From: Aestuariivita sp964402685 | GTDB lineage: Bacteria; Pseudomonadota; Alphaproteobacteria; Rhodobacterales; Rhodobacteraceae | DNA: 5,524 nucleotides | Assembly: GCA_964402685.1 (NCBI GenBank) | Contig: CAYODE010000226.1 | Coordinates: 1-5,524 of the forward strand | Direction of reading: 5' to 3' | In this document: one piece after another, positions 1 to 5,215 of the stretch | Layout of the letters: every line of letters starts with the position of its first letter | Position numbering within the stretch: the first letter of the stretch is position 1 | Notes under the pieces: generated by a model | Databases searched by the model: none | What the model saw: the letters and a program-made list of their open reading frames with translations, nothing else | What the model was told of the DNA's origin: nothing | Translations under genes and position numbers: made by a program

Positions 1-342
1 CATATCCATGATCTTGCAGATCTTCATCGCGTGTGTAGCAGACACGGAACCGCCGAGGACCGTAAAGTCCTGGCTGAAGACATACACCTGACGGCCGTTG
101 ATCGTGCCCCAGCCAGTGACGACACCATCGCCTGCAGGCTTTTGATTTTCCATACCGAAATCGGTGCAACGATGAGAGACAAACATGTCGAACTCTTCGA
201 AGCTGTCCTCGTCGAGCAGCAGGTCAATCCGCTCACGTGCGGTCAGCTTACCCCGCCCATGCTGCGCATCAATCCGCTTTTGCCCACCGCCTAGCCGCGC
301 GGTTTCGCGGCGGTTGTCCAATTCGGCCAGGATGTCTTTCAT
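1..342 (-). CDS. pccB: Propionyl-CoA carboxylase, carboxyltransferase (beta) subunit, N-terminal part
   Basis: This is the first 114 codons of a minus-strand gene that runs off the left edge; the family is usually about 510 residues. I translated it directly: it starts MKDILAELDNRRETARLGGG and continues through a GRGKLTARERIDLLLD segment (about 29-43), FVSHRCTDFGM (54-64), GDGVVTGWGTINGRQVYVFSQDF (71-93) and TVLGGSVSATHAMKI (94-108). These are the typical N-terminal acyl-CoA-binding and carboxyltransferase blocks of biotin-dependent acyl-CoA carboxylase beta subunits. In the family the enzyme moves CO2 from biotin on the alpha subunit to propionyl-CoA, giving (S)-methylmalonyl-CoA, in the cytoplasm. 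The start at 340-342 has a GGGGA Shine-Dalgarno about 9 nt upstream. The ScfR/PccR regulator gene downstream of the divergent transporter favours propionyl-CoA over methylcrotonyl-CoA or acetyl-CoA as substrate. The 3' end, and any linked pccA, lie outside the window. Confidence 0.93.
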   Translation of the reverse strand, partial: MKDILAELDNRRETARLGGGQKRIDAQHGRGKLTARERIDLLLDEDSFEEFDMFVSHRCTDFGMENQKPAGDGVVTGWGTINGRQVYVFSQDFTVLGGSVSATHAMKICKIMDM

Positions 343-372
343 AGTCGTATGTCCCCAAAATCCGTTTTGTCG

Positions 373-400
373 CTTATAACCAAGCACACATAGCTCCCAA
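373..400 (-). promoter_or_regulatory. Predicted sigma-70-type promoter of pccB
   Basis: Read on the minus strand, a -35-like TTGGGA (400-395) is followed after 16 bp by TATAAG (378-373), which matches the -10 consensus at five of six positions. Transcription would start near 366, leaving a leader of about 24 nt with the GGGGA ribosome binding site. The -35 box matches at four of six positions, as is common for promoters that need an activator. The start site itself is an inference. Confidence 0.55.
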
Positions 401-416
401 AGCGGAATTGAGCATA

Positions 417-465
417 TTTGCATATTTTCTGCATTAGCATTATTGCGAATTGCAAATCTTGCTAA
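417..465. promoter_or_regulatory. Candidate ScfR/PccR operator cluster between pccB and the MFS gene
   Basis: This AT-rich stretch is packed with near-copies of the TTTGCAAA half-site: TTTGCATA (417-424), TTGCGAA (443-449), TTGCAAA (450-456) and TTGCTAA (459-465), with weaker GCAT-core copies at 431 and 437. The TTGC/GCAA arms at 443-446 and 452-455 also form an inverted repeat. The related regulators RamB and PccR are known to bind TTTGCAAA-type motifs. Relative to the predicted pccB start near 366 the cluster spans about -51 to -99, just upstream of the -35 box, which suits an activator. The half-site spacing does not match the TTTGCAAA-N4-TTTGCAAA arrangement that I recall for R. sphaeroides PccR, so the exact site is uncertain. 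Confidence 0.55.
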
Positions 466-478
466 TTAACATTTTAAA
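450..478 (+). promoter_or_regulatory. Possible promoter of the MFS transporter gene, overlapping the operator cluster
   Basis: On the plus strand TTGCAA (450-455) and TTTAAA (473-478) are separated by 17 bp and could be -35 and -10 boxes, each matching about four of six consensus bases. Transcription would start near 485, about 43 nt before the favoured ATG at 528. The -35 box coincides with a TTGCAAA half-site, so a bound regulator would be expected to affect this promoter. This is a weak match and could be chance in AT-rich DNA. Confidence 0.3.
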
Positions 479-527
479 CGCAGCGTTCCCGTGGACAAGC
501 TTGGTGCGCCGTCATACATCGCACCAC

Positions 528-1742
528 ATGGCCGACGCGCCCAACATACGCTTCCTTGACCGCACTTCTCCTCCGCATGTGGCCACCTTGATCTTGTTGT
601 CAGGGCTGTCGGCGCTGGCGATGAATATCTTCCTGCCCAGCTTACCGGGCATGACACAGCATTTCGAAACCGACTACCGCGTTATGCAACTCTCAGTCGC
701 GGTGTATCTTGGTGTGAATGCGGTTCTTCAGATCCTGATCGGACCGATCTCAGACAAATTTGGCCGAAGACCCGTTATCCTCTGGGGTTTGGCGCTGTTT
801 CTTTTGGCCACCCTTGGTTGCATTATGGCCCCAACGGCTGAGATCTTTTTGTTTTTTCGTATGTGCCAGGCCGTCGTCGCAGTGGCCCTGGTCCTGAGCC
901 GGGCGGCAGTGCGAGACATGTACCCGCAGGATCAGGCGGCCTCTATGATCGGCTATGTGACGATGGGCATGGCGATCGTCCCTATGGTGGGCCCAGCAAT
1001 TGGAGGCGGCCTTGACGAAGTGTTTGGCTGGCAGGCCAATTTCTGGATGTTGTTTGCCTTGGGCGCGATGTGTCTCGCCCTTGTATGGGGCGACATGGGC
1101 GAAACAGCACTGACCAATGGTAAGACGCTGATGGAGCAGTTTCGCGAATACCCCGAGTTGCTGATGTCACCACGCTTTTGGGGCTATGCGATGGCAGCCG
1201 CCTTCACGTCTGGCGCGTTCTTTGCATACCTTGGTGGCGCGCCGTTCGTGGGGACGGAAGTTTTTGGACTATCCCCCGCTGAACTCGGTATCTTCTTCGG
1301 CGCACCCGCGGTTGGTTATCTGCTGGGTAACTTCGCCTCCGGACGGTTTTCGGTCCGCTTCGGGATCAATCGCATGATCCTTTGGGGCTGTCTGATCAAT
1401 GCAGGCGGAATGGCTGTTTCACTGACATTCTTCGTGTCAGGCAATGGAACGCTTTATTCCTTCTTTGGGCTAATGACGCTGGTTGGGTTGGGCAATGGAA
1501 TGACCATCCCGAATGCAACGTCAGGGATGTTGTCAGTTCGCCCACATTTGGCGGGCACCGCATCAGGGCTGGGCGGCGCATTGATGATTGGCGGCGGGGC
1601 CGCACTTAGCGCACTGGCAGGTGCGCTACTTGGGCCCGGAACCGGAGCTACACCGCTGCTTTGGTTGATGTTTATCACCTCGGCCTTGGGCGTCGCAGCG
1701 ATACGTGTCGTGATCTGGCGCGAAAGACAACTCGCCCGGTAA
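528..1742 (+). CDS. Bcr/CflA-type MFS transporter (DHA1 drug:H+ antiporter family)
   Basis: A 404-residue integral inner-membrane protein with about 12 hydrophobic segments, the normal length for the family. Residues 72-81 (GPISDKFGRR) are MFS motif A in the TM2-TM3 loop. RMCQAVVAVALVLSRAAVRD (111-130) is the characteristic Bcr/CflA TM4 region, and VPMVGPAIGGG (151-161) is the motif C region of proton antiporters in TM5. Family members export drugs, sulfonamides, bicyclomycin or metabolites using the proton gradient; the substrate here cannot be read from sequence. The frame is open upstream to a TTG at 450, but that start would fall inside the operator cluster and add a non-family N-terminus (NILNAAFPWTSLVRRH). 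I therefore chose ATG 528, although neither it nor a GTG at 504 has a clear Shine-Dalgarno. The gene is divergent from pccB and is followed 65 bp later by pccR on the same strand, an unusual place for a drug exporter that hints at a role in acid or acyl-metabolite export. Confidence 0.9.
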   Translation: MADAPNIRFLDRTSPPHVATLILLSGLSALAMNIFLPSLPGMTQHFETDYRVMQLSVAVYLGVNAVLQILIGPISDKFGRRPVILWGLALFLLATLGCIMAPTAEIFLFFRMCQAVVAVALVLSRAAVRDMYPQDQAASMIGYVTMGMAIVPMVGPAIGGGLDEVFGWQANFWMLFALGAMCLALVWGDMGETALTNGKTLMEQFREYPELLMSPRFWGYAMAAAFTSGAFFAYLGGAPFVGTEVFGLSPAELGIFFGAPAVGYLLGNFASGRFSVRFGINRMILWGCLINAGGMAVSLTFFVSGNGTLYSFFGLMTLVGLGNGMTIPNATSGMLSVRPHLAGTASGLGGALMIGGGAALSALAGALLGPGTGATPLLWLMFITSALGVAAIRVVIWRERQLAR

Positions 1743-1743
1743 C

Positions 1744-1763
1744 GCGCTTGTAAGCAGCGCTTT
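1744..1763 (+). terminator. Weak hairpin plus short T tract after the MFS gene
   Basis: Two bases after the stop codon, GCGCT (1744-1748) can pair with AGCGC (1756-1760) around a 7-nt loop, followed by TTT. The stem is short and the T tract minimal. It could be a weak terminator or attenuator between the transporter and pccR, or simply chance. If it does not terminate, pccR may be partly co-transcribed with the transporter. Confidence 0.2.
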
Positions 1764-1798
1764 GCATGGTTAGCAATCAGACACGCGATCTTTGCAAA
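1761..1798. promoter_or_regulatory. Candidate autoregulatory ScfR operator in front of pccR
   Basis: A perfect palindromic octamer TTTGCAAA lies at 1791-1798, with TTTGCATG at 1761-1768 and TTAGCAA at 1771-1777 just upstream. TTGC (1762-1765) and GCAA (1773-1776) form an inverted repeat with a 7-bp spacer. The octamer ends 9 bp before the pccR start codon and overlaps the AAGAGG ribosome binding site, so binding there would be expected to limit pccR expression. Related ScfR regulators are known to bind TTTGCAAA-type sites. The autoregulatory role is an inference from position. Confidence 0.6.
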
Positions 1799-1802
1799 GA
1801 GG
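1797..1802 (+). promoter_or_regulatory. Ribosome binding site that sets the pccR start
   Basis: AAGAGG lies 5 nt before the ATG at 1808. It supports this start over the in-frame ATG at 1766, which would put the operator half-sites inside the coding sequence and add 14 residues (MVSNQTRDLCKEAK) that do not look like an XRE-family N-terminus. Confidence 0.65.
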
Positions 1803-1807
1803 CAAAA

Positions 1808-3202
1808 ATGGCCACTCAAAAACTCTACGCCGGTGCAAAGCTCCGCGAAATCCGCATGCGGATGGATCTCACGCAAAAAGCCTTTGCGGCCAAGTTGGGT
1901 GTGTCGTTGCCCTACCTGAACCAAATGGAGAACAACAGGCGTCCGGTATCGACGTCTGTGGTTCTGGCGCTGGCGCGAGAGTTCGGTGTCGATGTTATCG
2001 AATTGTCCAGCGGTGACAGTGAACGACTGGTCAGCGATATGCGCGAAGCCCTGTCAGATCCGGTATTCGGGAACGATATGCCACCGCTGGCCGATCTGCG
2101 CCTGACGGCCTCAAATGCGCCTGCCCTCGCCCGCGCCTTGATCGAGCTGCACAACGCCTATCGGCAAACCCATGAAAGGCTGGCGTCTTTAGACGAAGCC
2201 CTTGGTCGGGAAGACGCGCATACACAAACCAGCCCTTGGGACGAGGTGCGCGATTTCTTCCATTATTGCGACAACTATATCGACGCAGTGGATCGCGCGG
2301 CGGAGGGCTTTGCCAACCAGGCCCGCGGCGGCATCCGCGCGGCCACCGAACGACGTCTGACCGATCTTGGCATCACCATCATCAGGAGAGATGACGGACC
2401 GGTGCGCTTTTATGATGCACAAAGCGGGACGCTCTACCTGTCCGCTCGGGCGACGCCGGAAACACAACTCTTTCAGATGCTGCTGCAGCTGGCATTACTC
2501 ACACAGGACAAGCTGCTGGAAGCGACCTTGGACTTTGCCCGTTTCCAAAGCGACGAAGCCCGCGCGATCGCCAAAATCGGGCTCGCCAATTACTTTGCCG
2601 GTGCCGCCTTGATGCCCTATCGGGCGTTTCTGGAGGCCGCACAAGACCTGCGCCACGATTTGGAAGTGCTGGGTGGCCGCTTTGGCGCATCCATCGAACA
2701 GGTCGCCCACCGGCTTTCGACCATGCAGCGGCCTGGCGCGAAAGGTATACCGTTCTTCTTTGTCCGCGTGGATCAGGCCGGCACAATTACCAAAAGACAC
2801 TCGGCCACGCGCCTGCAATTCGCACGTTTCGGTGGGGCCTGTCCGCTATGGAACGTTCACCGTGCTTTTGAGACGCCAGGGCGTTTTCTGCGCCAGCTCG
2901 CCGAAACGCCAGATGGCGTCCGATATATCAGCTTGGCGCGCGATGTCTCAAAATCCGGTGGCTCATACGGTGCGCCGGTCCGGCGATATGCCATCGCCCT
3001 CGGCTGCGAGATCCGGCACGCGGGTTCGCTGGTCTATGCCGACAACATGGATGTCACGAACGCCGATGCGTTCGAGCCCATTGGAATTTCATGCCGCATC
3101 TGTGAACGGAAATCCTGTCATCAACGATCTGTACCGCCGCTGGAGCGGCGGCTGTCCGTAGATGTAAATGCGCGGGATGTTCTGCCGTATCAGGTCCGCT
3201 AG
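1808..3202 (+). CDS. pccR: ScfR-family transcriptional regulator of propionyl-CoA metabolism (PccR-like)
   Basis: A cytoplasmic DNA-binding protein of 464 residues. Residues 7-66 are an XRE/Cro-type helix-turn-helix with recognition helix LPYLNQMENNRRP (34-46). Residues of about 185-310 match the IrrE/M78-like region, including ANYFAGAALMPYRAF (260-274), but the metallopeptidase HEXXH is replaced by LLQLALL (225-231), so peptidase activity is not expected. The C-terminal part (about 338-464) carries the conserved FARFGGACPLWNVHRAF block (338-354) and a CRICERKSC motif with Cys 429, 432 and 437. This domain order is that of the short-chain fatty acyl-CoA regulators (RamB, MccR, PccR), which respond to acyl-CoAs. 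PccR of R. sphaeroides is known to activate pccB in propionyl-CoA assimilation. Here pccB lies one gene away and TTTGCAAA-type sites precede both genes, which supports the same role. The gene ends 10 bp from the convergent ydcH-like gene. The three-cysteine cluster may bind metal or sense redox, but that is speculative. Confidence 0.9.
   Translation: MATQKLYAGAKLREIRMRMDLTQKAFAAKLGVSLPYLNQMENNRRPVSTSVVLALAREFGVDVIELSSGDSERLVSDMREALSDPVFGNDMPPLADLRLTASNAPALARALIELHNAYRQTHERLASLDEALGREDAHTQTSPWDEVRDFFHYCDNYIDAVDRAAEGFANQARGGIRAATERRLTDLGITIIRRDDGPVRFYDAQSGTLYLSARATPETQLFQMLLQLALLTQDKLLEATLDFARFQSDEARAIAKIGLANYFAGAALMPYRAFLEAAQDLRHDLEVLGGRFGASIEQVAHRLSTMQRPGAKGIPFFFVRVDQAGTITKRHSATRLQFARFGGACPLWNVHRAFETPGRFLRQLAETPDGVRYISLARDVSKSGGSYGAPVRRYAIALGCEIRHAGSLVYADNMDVTNADAFEPIGISCRICERKSCHQRSVPPLERRLSVDVNARDVLPYQVR
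3134..3151. repeat. Perfect inverted repeat inside the 3' end of pccR
   Basis: CCGCCGCT (3134-3141) and AGCGGCGG (3144-3151) are perfect 8-bp complements separated by GG. The repeat lies about 50 bp before the pccR stop and about 60 bp beyond the ydcH-like stop on the other strand. Neither side has a T tract, so it is not a canonical intrinsic terminator. It may still pause or protect transcripts in the convergent region, or just reflect GC-rich coding. Confidence 0.3.
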
Positions 3203-3212
3203 GTCCCTGGGA

Positions 3213-3452
3213 CTACGCCTTTGACAGGATCGACCAGATCTCGTCTTTGAGAAGCGCACGCTGCTTACGCAAATCAACTTCCGCCAACTCTTCCATTGGT
3301 TCGACGTTGGTTTCGGCGCGATGCACCGCGCGGTTGATCTCGTGGTATTCGTCCGCAAGCCGGGCAAAATGCGCGTCTGATTGTTTGAGCGTGCTCATCA
3401 AATCAACCTTGTCCGGAAATTCTTCGGCCAGCTCGTGGGGGGTGTGCGACAT
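3213..3452 (-). CDS. YdcH/DUF465 family small protein
   Basis: A 79-residue, charged, soluble protein (no signal peptide or membrane segment) predicted to be nearly all helical. The run SDAHFARLADEYHEINRAVHR (about 25-45), followed by a spacer around VEPMEEL and then DLRKQRALLKDEIWSIL (about 60-76), matches the two-helix hairpin of the YdcH/DUF465 family. The function of that family is not established. The start at 3450-3452 has a strong GGGAGAG ribosome binding site 4-6 nt upstream. Its 3' end faces pccR with only 10 bp between the stop codons, and I see no clear terminator there. An FNR-like palindrome about 70 bp upstream of the start suggests oxygen- or redox-linked expression. It is probably not part of the pcc circuit despite its position. 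Confidence 0.85.
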   Translation of the reverse strand: MSHTPHELAEEFPDKVDLMSTLKQSDAHFARLADEYHEINRAVHRAETNVEPMEELAEVDLRKQRALLKDEIWSILSKA

Positions 3453-3514
3453 AATTCTCTCCCGTGAATGTCTTTGGTTGGGCTCAGCTTAAGGCAAGCC
3501 CTGGGCCAGCCACT

Positions 3515-3528
3515 TTGACCGGGATCAA
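3515..3528. promoter_or_regulatory. Candidate FNR/FnrL-type box upstream of the ydcH-like gene
   Basis: TTGACCGGGATCAA differs from the FNR consensus TTGAT-N4-ATCAA at one position, a variant within the usual tolerance for alphaproteobacterial FnrL and related CRP/FNR regulators. It is embedded in a slightly longer palindrome, TTTGA-N6-TCAAA (3514-3529). Its centre is about 69 bp upstream of the ydcH-like start codon. If it acts at -41.5, transcription would begin near 3480 on the minus strand with TTAAGC (3492-3487) as a poor -10. It lies downstream of betA, so the ydcH-like gene is the only obvious target. Confidence 0.5.
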
Positions 3529-3535
3529 ACCGCAC

Positions 3536-3563
3536 AAAAAACGGCATCGGGGGTTATCGCTGC
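3536..3563 (-). terminator. Possible weak intrinsic terminator of betA
   Basis: On the minus strand GCAGCG (3563-3558) can pair with CGATGC (3549-3544) with one internal mismatch and an 8-nt loop. A run of six T follows (3541-3536). The hairpin overlaps the betA stop codon. The T tract is convincing but the stem is weak, so read-through into the ydcH-like gene is possible. Confidence 0.3.
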
Positions 3564-5203
3564 GCGGTTTCCCAGCTGGGATGCATCCAAGGTTCGGCGT
3601 TCGCCCTTGGCAGTGGGTCAAGCCCCAGAATATGATCGGACATCTTTTCTCCGACAAGGATCGATGGTCCGTTCAGATTGCCATTCGTAATGCGAGGGAA
3701 AATGCTGCTATCCGCCACGCGCAGCCCGTCCACCCCGATGACACGGCCTTCGGGATCCACAACTGAGTTTGGATCGTCCGCGCGTCCCATCTTGCAGGTG
3801 CCGCAGGGGTGATAGGCGCTCTCGGCATGCTCCCGAATGGCGCTATCGAGTTCCTCATCAGTTTGCAGATGTGCACCCGGCTGCAGTTCTGCTTTGACAA
3901 AGGGTTTCATGGCGTCCTGGGCAAAAATCTCACGCGTCAGTCGCAAGGCTGTGCGAAACTCAACCCAATCGTCCGGGTGGCTCATGTAGTTGAAGCGGAT
4001 CTCCGGGGCATCAGCGGGATCCGCCGATTTGAGGCTGACCCGCCCCCGGCTCTTGGATCGCATGGGACCTGTGTGCGCCTGAAACCCGTGCCCTTCTGCA
4101 GCGACCTTGCCGTCATATCGCACGGCCAGCGGCAGGAAGTGAAACTGGATGTCCGGATACTCGATCCCCGCATTTGAGCGGATGAAACCACAACTCTCGA
4201 ACTGGTTCGACGCACCGTATCCCGTTTTTGAAAAGAGCCACTGCGCGCCAATCAAGGCCTTAGATACAAGATTCCAATGTTTGTAGAGCGTGATCGGCTG
4301 GAGCGACGAGAATTGCACGTAGATCTCAAGATGATCCTGTAGATTGCCACCAACACCCGGTCGATCCGCCACCACCGGAATGCCATGTTCCGCGAGATGA
4401 GCCGCAGGGCCGATACCGGACAACATCAGGATCTTGGGCGAGTTGATCGCAGAGGCCGCGATGATGACCTCACGTCGCGCTCGGATCACGGAGCCATCAG
4501 CGAGGGCAACCCCTCTAGCCTGCCCATCTTCGATGATGACCCGATCCACCAACCCACGCACCAAATCGCAATTAGGCCGCTTCAACGCGGGGTGCAGGTA
4601 GGCATTCGCCGCTGACCAGCGCCGCCCTTGCCACACTGTTTGCTCAAAGGGGCCAAACCCTTCTTGCTGCTCTCCGTTATAGTCATAGGTGATCGGATAA
4701 CCGGCCTGATGTCCGGCTTGCACAAATGCGTGGTACAGCGGGTTTTTCCGAGGACCGCGCGACACGTGCAGAGGCCCGTCCGTACCGCGCCACTCAGGGT
4801 CGCCGCCGTGCCCACCGTCATGCCAACTTTCCATCCGTTTGAAATAGGGGAGCACGTCGGCATAAGCCCATCCATCAGCTCCGCTATCGGCCCAATGGTC
4901 ATAGTCTTTGGCGTGCCCACGCACATAGACCATGCCATTGATCGAAGAGGATCCCCCGATCACTTTTCCTCGCGGACAGGCCAGGCGGCGATTGTTCAGA
5001 TGCGGTTCAGGCTCCGAGCTATATCCCCAATCATAGCGTTTCATATTCATCGGGTAGCTCAGCGCGGCAGGCATCTGGATGAACGGACCCCAGTCTGAGC
5101 CGCCAAATTCCACCACCAGCACCGAAGCCCCCGTTTCGCTGAGGCGATACGCCATGGCACACCCTGCGCTGCCCGCTCCAACGATGACAAAATCAGCTTC
5201 CAT
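3554..5203 (-). CDS. betA: Choline dehydrogenase-like GMC oxidoreductase (BetA)
   Basis: A 549-residue FAD enzyme, close to the usual BetA length of about 556. The N-terminal Rossmann motif VGAGSAG is at 8-14, with acidic E32 at the end of strand 2 for the FAD ribose. The first GMC signature, GGSSSINGMVYVRGHAKDYD, is at 83-102 and the second, ASAINSPKILMLSGIGP, at 250-266. The C-terminal active site has H465 in YHPCGTCKMG and N511 in NGNLNGPS, corresponding to the catalytic His/Asn pair of choline-oxidising GMC enzymes. BetA-like blocks such as GASNQFESCGFIRS and FNYMSHPDDW are present. The family oxidises choline to betaine aldehyde at the membrane, feeding glycine betaine synthesis or choline catabolism. 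No betB, betI or betC is visible; instead the gene follows a GST-like gene by 12 nt, so another alcohol substrate is possible. The start at 5201-5203 has AAGGAA overlapping the stop codon of the upstream gene, which indicates co-transcription. VEFGG replaces the more usual EAGG after strand 2. Confidence 0.88.
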   Translation of the reverse strand: MEADFVIVGAGSAGCAMAYRLSETGASVLVVEFGGSDWGPFIQMPAALSYPMNMKRYDWGYSSEPEPHLNNRRLACPRGKVIGGSSSINGMVYVRGHAKDYDHWADSGADGWAYADVLPYFKRMESWHDGGHGGDPEWRGTDGPLHVSRGPRKNPLYHAFVQAGHQAGYPITYDYNGEQQEGFGPFEQTVWQGRRWSAANAYLHPALKRPNCDLVRGLVDRVIIEDGQARGVALADGSVIRARREVIIAASAINSPKILMLSGIGPAAHLAEHGIPVVADRPGVGGNLQDHLEIYVQFSSLQPITLYKHWNLVSKALIGAQWLFSKTGYGASNQFESCGFIRSNAGIEYPDIQFHFLPLAVRYDGKVAAEGHGFQAHTGPMRSKSRGRVSLKSADPADAPEIRFNYMSHPDDWVEFRTALRLTREIFAQDAMKPFVKAELQPGAHLQTDEELDSAIREHAESAYHPCGTCKMGRADDPNSVVDPEGRVIGVDGLRVADSSIFPRITNGNLNGPSILVGEKMSDHILGLDPLPRANAEPWMHPSWETAQR

Positions 5204-5215
5204 TAATCCCGTTCC

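Noticed and set aside
31..294. Plus-strand open frame of 87 codons at the left edge
   Set aside because: It is antisense to pccB, whose minus-strand translation is clearly a carboxyltransferase subunit.
450..527. N-terminal extension of the transporter from a TTG start
   Set aside because: It would begin within the operator cluster, has no ribosome binding site and adds residues that do not resemble Bcr/CflA N-termini.
1766..1807. Upstream ATG start for pccR
   Set aside because: The ATG at 1808 has a proper AAGAGG site and gives a typical XRE N-terminus; the upstream start overlaps regulatory half-sites.
1454..1924. Minus-strand open frame of 156 codons
   Set aside because: It is antisense to the 3' end of the transporter and the start of pccR, spans the intergenic operator, has no family-like motifs and follows the codon bias of the opposite genes.
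2673..3161. Plus-strand open frame of 162 codons
   Set aside because: It is an alternate frame inside pccR, whose own frame carries conserved ScfR blocks throughout. The product is low-complexity, rich in Arg and Ser, and matches no family.
3486..3505. Short inverted repeats around the ydcH-like leader (GGCT...AGCC)
   Set aside because: The arms are only 4-6 bases long and of types common in GC-rich DNA; I could not support a riboswitch or terminator.
4628..5098. Plus-strand open frame of 156 codons
   Set aside because: It lies wholly antisense to the conserved N-terminal half of betA and has no recognisable domain.
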